8,893 nucleotides of DNA from an uncultured Clostridia bacterium. Its GTDB lineage: Bacteria; Bacillota; Clostridia; Oscillospirales; UBA644. Both the position numbers and the translations under genes were made by a program. The notes beneath the pieces were generated by a model. It ran no database searches, was not told the origin of the DNA, and saw nothing but the letters and a program-made list of their open reading frames with translations. Shown here one piece after another: positions 1 through 6,338 of this stretch. The DNA lies in contig CAJGDF010000062.1 in the NCBI GenBank assembly GCA_904502105.1, positions 1 through 8,893 of the forward strand, written 5' to 3'. Every line of letters starts with the position of its first letter. Within the stretch, counting starts at the first letter, position 1.

Positions 1-35
1 GTTGTTTTACTTTAAATAATAAATAATTTTTATGT

Positions 36-99
36 TCTCCTACATTATGAACAGGTCCAGTAAAAAACGGACAGTGACAAAATAATGTAGGAGATTTTT
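36..99 (+). terminator. long-loop hairpin followed by a T-run; possible terminator of an upstream gene
   Basis: A perfect 13-bp inverted repeat is present: TCTCCTACATTAT at 36-48 pairs with ATAATGTAGGAGA at 82-94. Five T residues follow directly (95-99), as in a Rho-independent terminator for a gene entering from the left. The 33-nt loop is long for a terminator, but it holds a smaller GTCC/GGAC pairing (55-58 with 69-72), so a two-tier hairpin is possible. Read on the opposite strand the stem is not followed by a T-run. Other possibilities are a regulatory RNA structure or a remnant of a small repeat. The stem is seen directly; the terminator role is inference. Confidence 0.45.
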
Positions 100-117
100 G
101 TTATAGTTAAGTAATTA

Positions 118-146
118 TTGACTTTTTTTTATCTGTATGATATAAT
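118..146 (+). promoter_or_regulatory. sigma70-type promoter of the lipoprotein gene
   Basis: TTGACT (118-123) and TATAAT (141-146) are separated by 17 nt. TG at 138-139 makes an extended -10. Transcription would start near 153 and give a 5' UTR of about 64 nt. An 8-bp inverted repeat, GTAATTAT (111-118) and ATAATTAC (142-149), brackets the promoter. Its half-site centres lie 31 bp apart, about three helical turns, so it could be an operator, although AT-rich DNA produces such repeats by chance. Confidence 0.85.
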
Positions 147-171
147 TACACGGTAAAAAGAAAATAATGGG

Positions 172-193
172 ATTCTATATATTACTATAGAAT
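172..193 (+). promoter_or_regulatory. 5' UTR inverted repeat upstream of the lipoprotein start
   Basis: ATTCTATA (172-179) and TATAGAAT (186-193) form a perfect 8-bp stem with a 6-nt loop, inside the predicted 5' UTR and just upstream of the ribosome binding site (GAAAGGA, 199-205, 11 nt before the ATG at 217). ATTCTAT also recurs directly at 192-198, exactly 20 bp after its first copy. It could be a downstream operator or an mRNA-stabilising 5' hairpin. The stem is AT-rich and weak, so chance is possible. Confidence 0.4.
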
Positions 194-216
194 TCTATGA
201 AAGGAATAACAAACAA

Positions 217-3200
217 ATGAAAAATCAAAACAACTCAAAGCGTTCTATGCTGAAACGTTATGTGGCATTGTTTTTGAGTGCTCTTATTATGTGCATGTCA
301 GTCATATCTCTGTTTGGATGCTCAAGCGTTGAAATGACAGATGTTTCTCTTGATAAGACATTCATTGCTGTAAGTGCCGCAGATAACTTTAAGTTGAATG
401 CTACAGTTTCTCCCGAAAATGCTTCTTCAAATCTGGTTTGGAGCAGCGACAATGAAGCGGTTGCAACTGTTGACGAAAAAGGCAATGTGACCGTAAAGGA
501 TTACGGAACTGCTGTTATTACTGTTTCTTCCGAAACCGCTCCCGACGTAAAAGCGTCCTGTACTGTTGAATTTTCTAATTTCTATTTTGTTTCAACAGAA
601 GGTAACGATGAATCAGGTGACGGTTCTGAATCTAATCCGTTTAAAACTATCGAAAAAGCCCGTGATACTATCCGTGGCTTGAATGAACTTCCCGAAAACG
701 GTATAACCGTTTATATCAAGGGCGGCGAATATGTTCTTGATGAAACATTTACCCTCACTCCCGAAGATTCCGGCACAGAAGATAAACCTATCATCTATGC
801 AGCATATCCCGGTGACGAGGTTGATGTTGTTTCCAAAGAATATATAACCGATTGGAAAAAGCTTTCCGATTCCGAAAAGGCTGAAGATATTTTCAGTATG
901 TCGGATGAAGCAAAAGCAAACGTTTATGTTGCAGATGTTCCTGCAGGCTGGAGATTCCATTATCTTTATGCTGACGGTGTAAGCCAGCAGGTTTCCCGTA
1001 TGATCGAATCCGATGAATGGGAAAGCGATTGGCTTAAAGCTAAGGCAACAAGTAAGGATTACGGCGAAAACGGTCTTAAAGCTAAGTTTGAGAATGATGT
1101 TCTTACAGGTCTTGACGGCTGGACCGATGCTGAAGTTCGCCTTATCACTGCAGTATGGTGGAATGTTAACGCTGAACTTGCAGATATTGACTCCGAGAAT
1201 AAAATCGCATATATCCAGTCTCTTATGACCGAATTCTATGCGGATTTCAACAGCTGGGGCGGTCAGTACAATCTTATGAATACGCCCAAATATCTTGACG
1301 TTGCAGGCGAATGGTGTATTGACTCCGTTAACGGAAAAGTTTATTACTGGCCTGCAGACGGTATTGATCCTAATTCCGTAAGTATGTTTGCCCCCAAGCT
1401 TTATGAGCTTGTACGTTTTCAGGGTGACGAAGAAGAGGATGCATGGGCTGAACAGGTTGAATATGTAACTCTTCGCGGAATAAACTTCCTTTATTCCGAC
1501 CGTATTCCCGAAACAAAGCTTGATCCCGAATGGATCACAAGAAACGCAGAAAGCCCCGACGGTATGATCTACATGCAGGGTGTAAGCAACTGTTCTATAG
1601 AAAACTGCGTTGTAGGTTATTCCGGTGCTCAGGGTATCGTTCTTGACCATTATGCTCAGAACAATACGATTATCGGCAACGAGATCGGTTATGCTTCTTC
1701 CGGCGGCGTTTATCTTATCGGTTACGGTCCCGGTACTACCGACCTTAACAAAAATAACTACGTAGCAAAGAACCACATCCACCACGTTGGCCGCGAATAT
1801 ATGCATTCTTGCGCGGTTCAGATGTTCGGCAGTAACAACAATACTGTTGAATACAACTATTTCCATGATCTTCCTTACGCTGCTGTATCTATTATCGGTA
1901 TGGCTTGGACACAGATGCGTGACGGTATCAATGCTATTGATACAAGCAACAGCTTTGGCGGTCGTCAGTCTATGTATCAGGCACGCTGGGAAGAGATCGA
2001 TGCTTCTATCCTTAAAGACTATCAGGATGCTCATCAGTATCAGAACTCCGAAAATAACACCGTTCAGTATAACATCTGCGATGACTATATGCAGAATCTC
2101 CGTGACGGCGGTGCTCTCTACTGTTGGTGTTCCGGTCCTGACAAGGTTTGGCAGTTTAACGTTGGCTTAAGAGAATTTACTGACGACTGGGCAGTTCGTG
2201 CTATTCATATGGACGACCTCGACGGCTTCAACTATGTTTATAAAAACCTCTTCCATGCAAACGGCGCTACAGATAACAGCCATACAAACGGTGCTGCAGG
2301 CGGCCGTGGCGACGGCGGTAAAACAGACCTTAACATCTGGGATGATACCGTAAGCCATAACACATGGAAAGAAAATATCATCACTCCCGATGCTTATCCC
2401 GACGGATACCTCACTCTTCGTGCTCATATCAATCAGACTGCAGGAACCTGGCTCAGCAAGCTTCCCGGTGCGGTTGTTATAACACCCGATAACCTTTTCT
2501 CCGAAGCACTTATTCATCTTGATGCAAATGATGTTTCAACAGAAGTCGGCAAGACCGTAAATTCATGGACTTCAAAGGTTAACGGTTATGTAACAGAGCA
2601 GACAAATACAGAAGCTCTTCCTGTTCTTGTTGAATACAAAAACTATAAGGCTCTCAGCTTTGACGGCGCAGACAGCCTTACAGTTAATGATTTTGCTTCT
2701 CTTAACGGAAAATCCGGTCTTACAATTATTGCAGTTTCCCGTGCCGCAGAAGGTGAAAACCATAAAGTGATCGGTATCGACAGTGTTTCTCTTGAAACTT
2801 ATCAGAACTCTGTTAAGGCAGCATTTGAAAAAGACGTTTCTATAAACAAGGAACGTGCTGTTGAAGAAACAGGCTTTACCTCAATGATGTTCCGTAAAGA
2901 CGGTGCAAAACAGTCTCTTTATGTTGACGGTAAACTCTTTGCCGAAGCTGCAGGTGCTGAAAAACTTGTTATTGAAGACAACACTTTAAAGATCGGTGAA
3001 GGACTTCACGGTGATATTGCCGAGATAATGGTCTTCGGCCGAGCTATGTCCGATGCAGAGCTTGAAGCTATCAACTTCTATTTAAAACATAAGTATTTCA
3101 CTATTGAACAACCTTCTATAAGCTATGAACTTAACGAAAATGATGAGATCAGTTCAATAACACTTGAGTGTGAAACACCCGGCGTTGATATTTATTACAC

Positions 3201-4047
3201 TCTCGACCGCACAGAGCCTACCATCGATTCTATTAAGTATGAAGGCCCGATAGCTGTAGACGGTACCATGGCTATAAGAGCTGTTGCTGTAAAAGAAGGT
3301 TGGCTCGACAGCCGAGTTATCGGAAAGGTTATCAGTGAAACCGCAAAGATCCCCTCTGAAAATATTCTTCTTCATCTCAGCGCAGAAGACGTTGCTATGG
3401 AAGTCGGCTCAAGTGTAGGCGAACTTAAATCAAGAGTTAACGATTATGTTGCAGTACAGAGTAATTCAGGCAGCCAGCCCGAGCTTATCGATTGCGGCGG
3501 ATTCTATGCTCTTAAATTTGACGGTTCCGATATGCTTATTGTTAATGATTTCCTCAGTCTTGAAGGCCACTCGGATTTTTCAATCGTAGCTGTAAGCCGT
3601 GCGACCGAATCCGCTGCCGGCGGCGATGATTGGTGTAACCGTCAGAGCCTGATCATGATCAATGAAACAGGCGGTTACGGTGCGATCTTTGTTGGCTCAT
3701 ATCAGGAAGATATCCGCGCAAGAATCGGTATCGGTACAGGTAATAACTTCCATAATCATATTGTTATCGCAAAACGTCCCGAACCCGTTACAGGCTTCAC
3801 TTCTACAATATTTGTAAAAGAGGGTAAGCAGCAGTCGGTTTATGCTGACGGTGAACTTCTTTTCTCTGACGATAACGGACGTCCGAAGATCACAAATACA
3901 AATAATACCGAACTCAGAATCGGTACAGGTATAACCGGTCTTGTCGGTGATATTGCAGAGATCCTTATTTACGATTCTGCTCTTAACGAAGAACAGATCG
4001 CATCTATAAATATGTATCTTGAAAACAAATATTTTAATGTCGAATAA
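217..4047 (+). CDS. surface lipoprotein with Ig-like, parallel beta-helix (GH141-like), chitobiase-C-like and two LamG-like domains
   Basis: Predicted exported, membrane-anchored carbohydrate-active protein of 1276 residues. A basic N-terminus (KR at 8-9 and 13-14) and a hydrophobic stretch (15-33) lead to the lipobox LFGC with the lipidated Cys at 35. Residues 38-119 resemble a bacterial Ig-like (Big_2) domain, with a typical SSDNEAVATVDEKG core. From about 122, VSTEGNDESGDGSESNPF and then LTPEDSGT match the N-terminal signature of secreted right-handed parallel beta-helix glycosidases such as GH141, a family known for fucosidase and xylanase members. The beta-helix core runs from about 415 to 757 with many N-rich turns. 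RDGGALY (629-635) and HMDD (664-667) hold candidate catalytic acids. Two LamG/concanavalin-like domains (about 760-962 and 1049-1276) flank a chitobiase/beta-hexosaminidase C-terminal-like domain (966-1038). Start supported by GAAAGGA at 199-205. The gene is monocistronic between its own promoter and terminator. Domain architecture is firm; GH141 membership and substrate are tentative, and a non-enzymatic binding role is possible. Confidence 0.85.
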   Translation: MKNQNNSKRSMLKRYVALFLSALIMCMSVISLFGCSSVEMTDVSLDKTFIAVSAADNFKLNATVSPENASSNLVWSSDNEAVATVDEKGNVTVKDYGTAVITVSSETAPDVKASCTVEFSNFYFVSTEGNDESGDGSESNPFKTIEKARDTIRGLNELPENGITVYIKGGEYVLDETFTLTPEDSGTEDKPIIYAAYPGDEVDVVSKEYITDWKKLSDSEKAEDIFSMSDEAKANVYVADVPAGWRFHYLYADGVSQQVSRMIESDEWESDWLKAKATSKDYGENGLKAKFENDVLTGLDGWTDAEVRLITAVWWNVNAELADIDSENKIAYIQSLMTEFYADFNSWGGQYNLMNTPKYLDVAGEWCIDSVNGKVYYWPADGIDPNSVSMFAPKLYELVRFQGDEEEDAWAEQVEYVTLRGINFLYSDRIPETKLDPEWITRNAESPDGMIYMQGVSNCSIENCVVGYSGAQGIVLDHYAQNNTIIGNEIGYASSGGVYLIGYGPGTTDLNKNNYVAKNHIHHVGREYMHSCAVQMFGSNNNTVEYNYFHDLPYAAVSIIGMAWTQMRDGINAIDTSNSFGGRQSMYQARWEEIDASILKDYQDAHQYQNSENNTVQYNICDDYMQNLRDGGALYCWCSGPDKVWQFNVGLREFTDDWAVRAIHMDDLDGFNYVYKNLFHANGATDNSHTNGAAGGRGDGGKTDLNIWDDTVSHNTWKENIITPDAYPDGYLTLRAHINQTAGTWLSKLPGAVVITPDNLFSEALIHLDANDVSTEVGKTVNSWTSKVNGYVTEQTNTEALPVLVEYKNYKALSFDGADSLTVNDFASLNGKSGLTIIAVSRAAEGENHKVIGIDSVSLETYQNSVKAAFEKDVSINKERAVEETGFTSMMFRKDGAKQSLYVDGKLFAEAAGAEKLVIEDNTLKIGEGLHGDIAEIMVFGRAMSDAELEAINFYLKHKYFTIEQPSISYELNENDEISSITLECETPGVDIYYTLDRTEPTIDSIKYEGPIAVDGTMAIRAVAVKEGWLDSRVIGKVISETAKIPSENILLHLSAEDVAMEVGSSVGELKSRVNDYVAVQSNSGSQPELIDCGGFYALKFDGSDMLIVNDFLSLEGHSDFSIVAVSRATESAAGGDDWCNRQSLIMINETGGYGAIFVGSYQEDIRARIGIGTGNNFHNHIVIAKRPEPVTGFTSTIFVKEGKQQSVYADGELLFSDDNGRPKITNTNNTELRIGTGITGLVGDIAEILIYDSALNEEQIASINMYLENKYFNVE

Positions 4048-4063
4048 AGCTTGACTTAAACAG

Positions 4064-4102
4064 AGATCCGCATACTTTTTGTGTGCGGATCTTTATTTTA
4101 TC
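4064..4102 (+). terminator. Rho-independent terminator of the lipoprotein gene
   Basis: AGATCCGCATAC (4064-4075) pairs with GTGTGCGGATCT (4081-4092) through 12 bp including one G-U. The loop is TTTTT and a T-rich tail follows (TTTATTTTATCTT, ending at 4104). It begins 16 nt after the stop codon and should isolate this gene from the next promoter. Confidence 0.93.
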
Positions 4103-4120
4103 TTGACAACATGATAAAAT
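4095..4120. promoter_or_regulatory. candidate operator dyad over the -35 box of the GH36-like gene
   Basis: ATTTTATC (4095-4102) and GATAAAAT (4113-4120) are perfect 8-bp inverted arms around a 10-nt centre that contains the -35 hexamer. Two further inner positions also match (4104/4111 and 4105/4110), so 10 of 13 pairs in the 26-bp dyad are symmetric. Such placement suits a repressor that blocks RNA polymerase, for example a LacI- or GntR-family sugar regulator. That role is inference, and no regulator gene lies in the window. The left arm overlaps the T-tail of the preceding terminator, which by itself supplies some of the AT bias. Confidence 0.5.
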
Positions 4121-4131
4121 CGTGGTATCCT
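4103..4131 (+). promoter_or_regulatory. sigma70-type promoter of the GH36-like gene
   Basis: A consensus TTGACA (4103-4108) and TATCCT (4126-4131) are separated by 17 nt. The -10 is extended by TG at 4123-4124. Transcription would start near 4138, giving a short 5' UTR of about 28 nt that holds the ribosome binding site AGGAG (4151-4155). Confidence 0.75.
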
Positions 4132-4165
4132 ATTTATATATTTCATTTTCAGGAGAAGCAGCTCT

Positions 4166-6181
4166 ATGTTTAATTATAAAAATGATTACTACAGCTTGTA
4201 TATAGGCGGCGACCAAGCCTTTGTTTATGAAGTTCACGGTTCATCTGAAAAAATACCTTTTTCATGGCCTCGATTTGAGATCAACGGAAAGCAGACATCT
4301 GCCCCCATTTCATTTACTGAAAAAAACAGAAAGAATTTAACCGATTCCATTGTTTCTATTGTAGGGGAGGGTATACTTGAAAACGGCGCAACCCTGCAAA
4401 TGGAACTACGTGTCAGTCAGTTTTCTCCGATCGTTCGTTTCAGATATGTTTTAACATCTGAAAATGAGTTAATAATGACGAAAACAGAAAAAGAAACGCT
4501 GACATATTTTGAATATACAACATCTGAAAACAGTGACCTTACAGAGGTCCGTCTTTCCGGATATGATTATCTTGCCCATTCCTATCAGCTCGAAGAATTG
4601 AAAGCATTTGAATTTGAAAGCCGGCTTATGGGTCCGATTTTAGCTGAACATAGGCGAGATTCTGATGTTTCTGTTCTTACCGCATATGAACACGGTTCGC
4701 AGTATCCCGATAAATTTATTGTTTTTGAACAAGAAAATCAAAATATTGTCCTTCGTGCGCTTCGCGGAAATTATTGGAACGGTCTTTCTGTAAAAGAAAC
4801 CCCGTATGAATCTGTCTGGCTGCAGGCAGGTGCTGTTAAAGGTTCTGTTGACGATCTTGCAAGAGCATACAGAGAATTTCAGCTTAAATATTGTACGTTA
4901 AACCCGGAAAGCCGTAAACCGTATATTTTCTATAATACGTGGGCTTTTCAGGAGCGTAATAAGTTCTATAACAAAACAACATATCTTGCTTCAATGAATA
5001 AAGACCGTATGGAGCAAGAGGTTGAGATTGCGCATAAAATGGGCGTTGATGTTTTTGTTATAGATACAGGCTGGTTCCAAAAAACAGGCGATTGGGAGGT
5101 TAACATCAATGAATTTCCCGACGGTATGAAGTCTGTGCGAGAAAAGCTTGAAAAATACGGTATGAAACTCGGTTTATGGTTTAATCCCACTGTTGCAGCC
5201 GTAACAAGCAAATTATTGAAAAATTATCCTCAGTCTGTTAAGAAATATAACGGTAAAGACTATAATCCTTCATCTATTTGGGAAACAGAAGAAAGTCTGC
5301 CGATGTGCATTGTTTCAGAATATTGGAAAGCATTTGCCGATACATTGATCGAGCTTGTTGATAAGCTTGGTGTTACATATTTCAAGTGGGACGGTATCGG
5401 AATGTACGGATGTAACCGCAGAGACCATTTTCACGGCGGCGAAAGTGCCACGGAAGATGAATCCCATGACTGTTATGCATTCCAGTCAGGTATTTATATG
5501 TCGAAAATAATCGACAGGGTCTGCGCTGTTCATCCCGAGGCAATAATTGACTTTGACGTTACCGAAGGCGGCCGTTATTTCGGTCTCGGTTTCCTTTCTT
5601 CGGGCAAATATTTTGCAATAAACAACGGACCTTATTACGGAAATTACGATATTTCTATTCCCAATGATGTCTGGAGCAATATTTTTGTTTTCCCCGGTCC
5701 TGCACGTACCTGGGTCTGCAGAAAAGAGCTTTGTTATGATAAGTGGATACCGTCCATTTTGTTTATGACTCATTATCTTCCCGATGATCCCGAAAAATCT
5801 CAGCTGATAAACATTGCTTCTCTTATCTTGGGACAGAACGGCATATGGGGTGATTTGCTCAACATATCAGAAAACGGCGTAGCGCTTTTCAACAAGGTAT
5901 TAACGGTCTATAAGCGAGTTCGTGATGATATCACCGAAGCATATCCTCACGTTATCGGAACACCGGGCGCAACATTTGAAGTCCATGAAAAGCTCAATAA
6001 CGGCAGAGGAGCTATCGTTCTGTTCGGTAATGTCAACGGAACGTATGAATACCGAGTTCACGGATCTGCAAAAACAGATAATATTACCGTGTTCGGCAAT
6101 GTTAAAGTTGAAGATGATAACGGTTTGACACTTCATGTAACATTCGGCGAACATAACTGCGCGATAGTATTTTTTGAATAA
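4166..6181 (+). CDS. GH36-type (clan GH-D) glycoside hydrolase-like protein, cytoplasmic, atypical active site
   Basis: A 671-residue protein with no signal peptide, so probably acting on imported oligosaccharides. The layout fits GH36 alpha-galactosidases: an N-terminal beta-sandwich (about 1-240), a TIM barrel (about 253-570) opening with YNTWAF (256-261), and a small C-terminal beta domain. Barrel landmarks are VIDTGW (298-303) with GDW following, GLWFNP (336-341), and YFKWDG, in which Asp409 corresponds to the catalytic nucleophile of the family's KWD motif. Several residues differ from known alpha-galactosidases. The usual DDGW is DTGW; the usual C-x-x-G-G-G-R is D-V-T-E-G-G-R (464-470), losing the Cys; and the SDxTD segment carrying the acid/base Asp is replaced by AINNGPYY (484-491). 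D462 or D464 could substitute, or the substrate or chemistry may differ. The start is supported by AGGAG 10 nt upstream. The gene is monocistronic between its own promoter and terminator. Family assignment is fairly firm; alpha-galactosidase activity is doubtful. Confidence 0.82.
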   Translation: MFNYKNDYYSLYIGGDQAFVYEVHGSSEKIPFSWPRFEINGKQTSAPISFTEKNRKNLTDSIVSIVGEGILENGATLQMELRVSQFSPIVRFRYVLTSENELIMTKTEKETLTYFEYTTSENSDLTEVRLSGYDYLAHSYQLEELKAFEFESRLMGPILAEHRRDSDVSVLTAYEHGSQYPDKFIVFEQENQNIVLRALRGNYWNGLSVKETPYESVWLQAGAVKGSVDDLARAYREFQLKYCTLNPESRKPYIFYNTWAFQERNKFYNKTTYLASMNKDRMEQEVEIAHKMGVDVFVIDTGWFQKTGDWEVNINEFPDGMKSVREKLEKYGMKLGLWFNPTVAAVTSKLLKNYPQSVKKYNGKDYNPSSIWETEESLPMCIVSEYWKAFADTLIELVDKLGVTYFKWDGIGMYGCNRRDHFHGGESATEDESHDCYAFQSGIYMSKIIDRVCAVHPEAIIDFDVTEGGRYFGLGFLSSGKYFAINNGPYYGNYDISIPNDVWSNIFVFPGPARTWVCRKELCYDKWIPSILFMTHYLPDDPEKSQLINIASLILGQNGIWGDLLNISENGVALFNKVLTVYKRVRDDITEAYPHVIGTPGATFEVHEKLNNGRGAIVLFGNVNGTYEYRVHGSAKTDNITVFGNVKVEDDNGLTLHVTFGEHNCAIVFFE

Positions 6182-6189
6182 TAGAAAAG

Positions 6190-6219
6190 CCTTCCTTTTT
6201 TTATAAAGGGAGGTTTTTT
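6190..6219 (+). terminator. Rho-independent terminator of the GH36-like gene
   Basis: CCTTCCTTT (6190-6198) pairs with AAAGGGAGG (6205-6213), 9 bp with one G-U and a 6-nt loop. Six T residues follow (6214-6219). The preceding AAAAG (6185-6189) can pair with the T-tail, the usual A-tract/U-tract pattern. It starts 8 nt after the stop codon. Confidence 0.9.
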
Positions 6220-6269
6220 CTGTTGTGTTGTTTCTTGAAAATTTTTTTTACAAATTTCTCATTTTTCTC

Positions 6270-6298
6270 TTGAAAGTAGCTTGAAAATGTTGTATAAT
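6270..6298 (+). promoter_or_regulatory. sigma70-type promoter of the six-hairpin/branching-enzyme unit
   Basis: TTGAAA (6270-6275) and a perfect TATAAT (6293-6298) lie 17 nt apart. Transcription would start near 6305. CTTGAAA occurs three times nearby (6234-6240, 6269-6275 and 6280-6286). Only the middle copy has correct spacing for a -35; the others could be chance or binding sites. The upstream stretch 6236-6268 is T-rich, with runs of A and T resembling an UP-like region. Confidence 0.82.
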
Positions 6299-6323
6299 AC
6301 TGTTAATGGTATAAATGTATCCT

Positions 6324-6330
6324 AAAGGAG
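6324..6330 (+). promoter_or_regulatory. ribosome binding site that fixes the start of the six-hairpin protein
   Basis: AAAGGAG (6324-6330) sits 8 nt before the ATG at 6339, which is ideal spacing. An in-frame ATG at 6315 lies upstream of this site, has no Shine-Dalgarno of its own and is only about 10 nt from the predicted transcription start. The start at 6339 is therefore preferred. Confidence 0.9.
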
Positions 6331-6338
6331 ATAATCTC

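Noticed and set aside
613..2034. A 473-codon open frame on the minus strand inside the lipoprotein gene
   Set aside because: It lies fully antisense to a domain-supported gene. Its protein shows no recognisable domain and is Cys/Ile/Phe-rich, as expected from the complement of the biased codons here, and it has no obvious ribosome binding site or promoter.
6315..6338. Upstream in-frame ATG that would add eight residues to the six-hairpin protein
   Set aside because: The added codons contain the Shine-Dalgarno AAAGGAG that serves the ATG at 6339, and 6315 has no ribosome binding site of its own.
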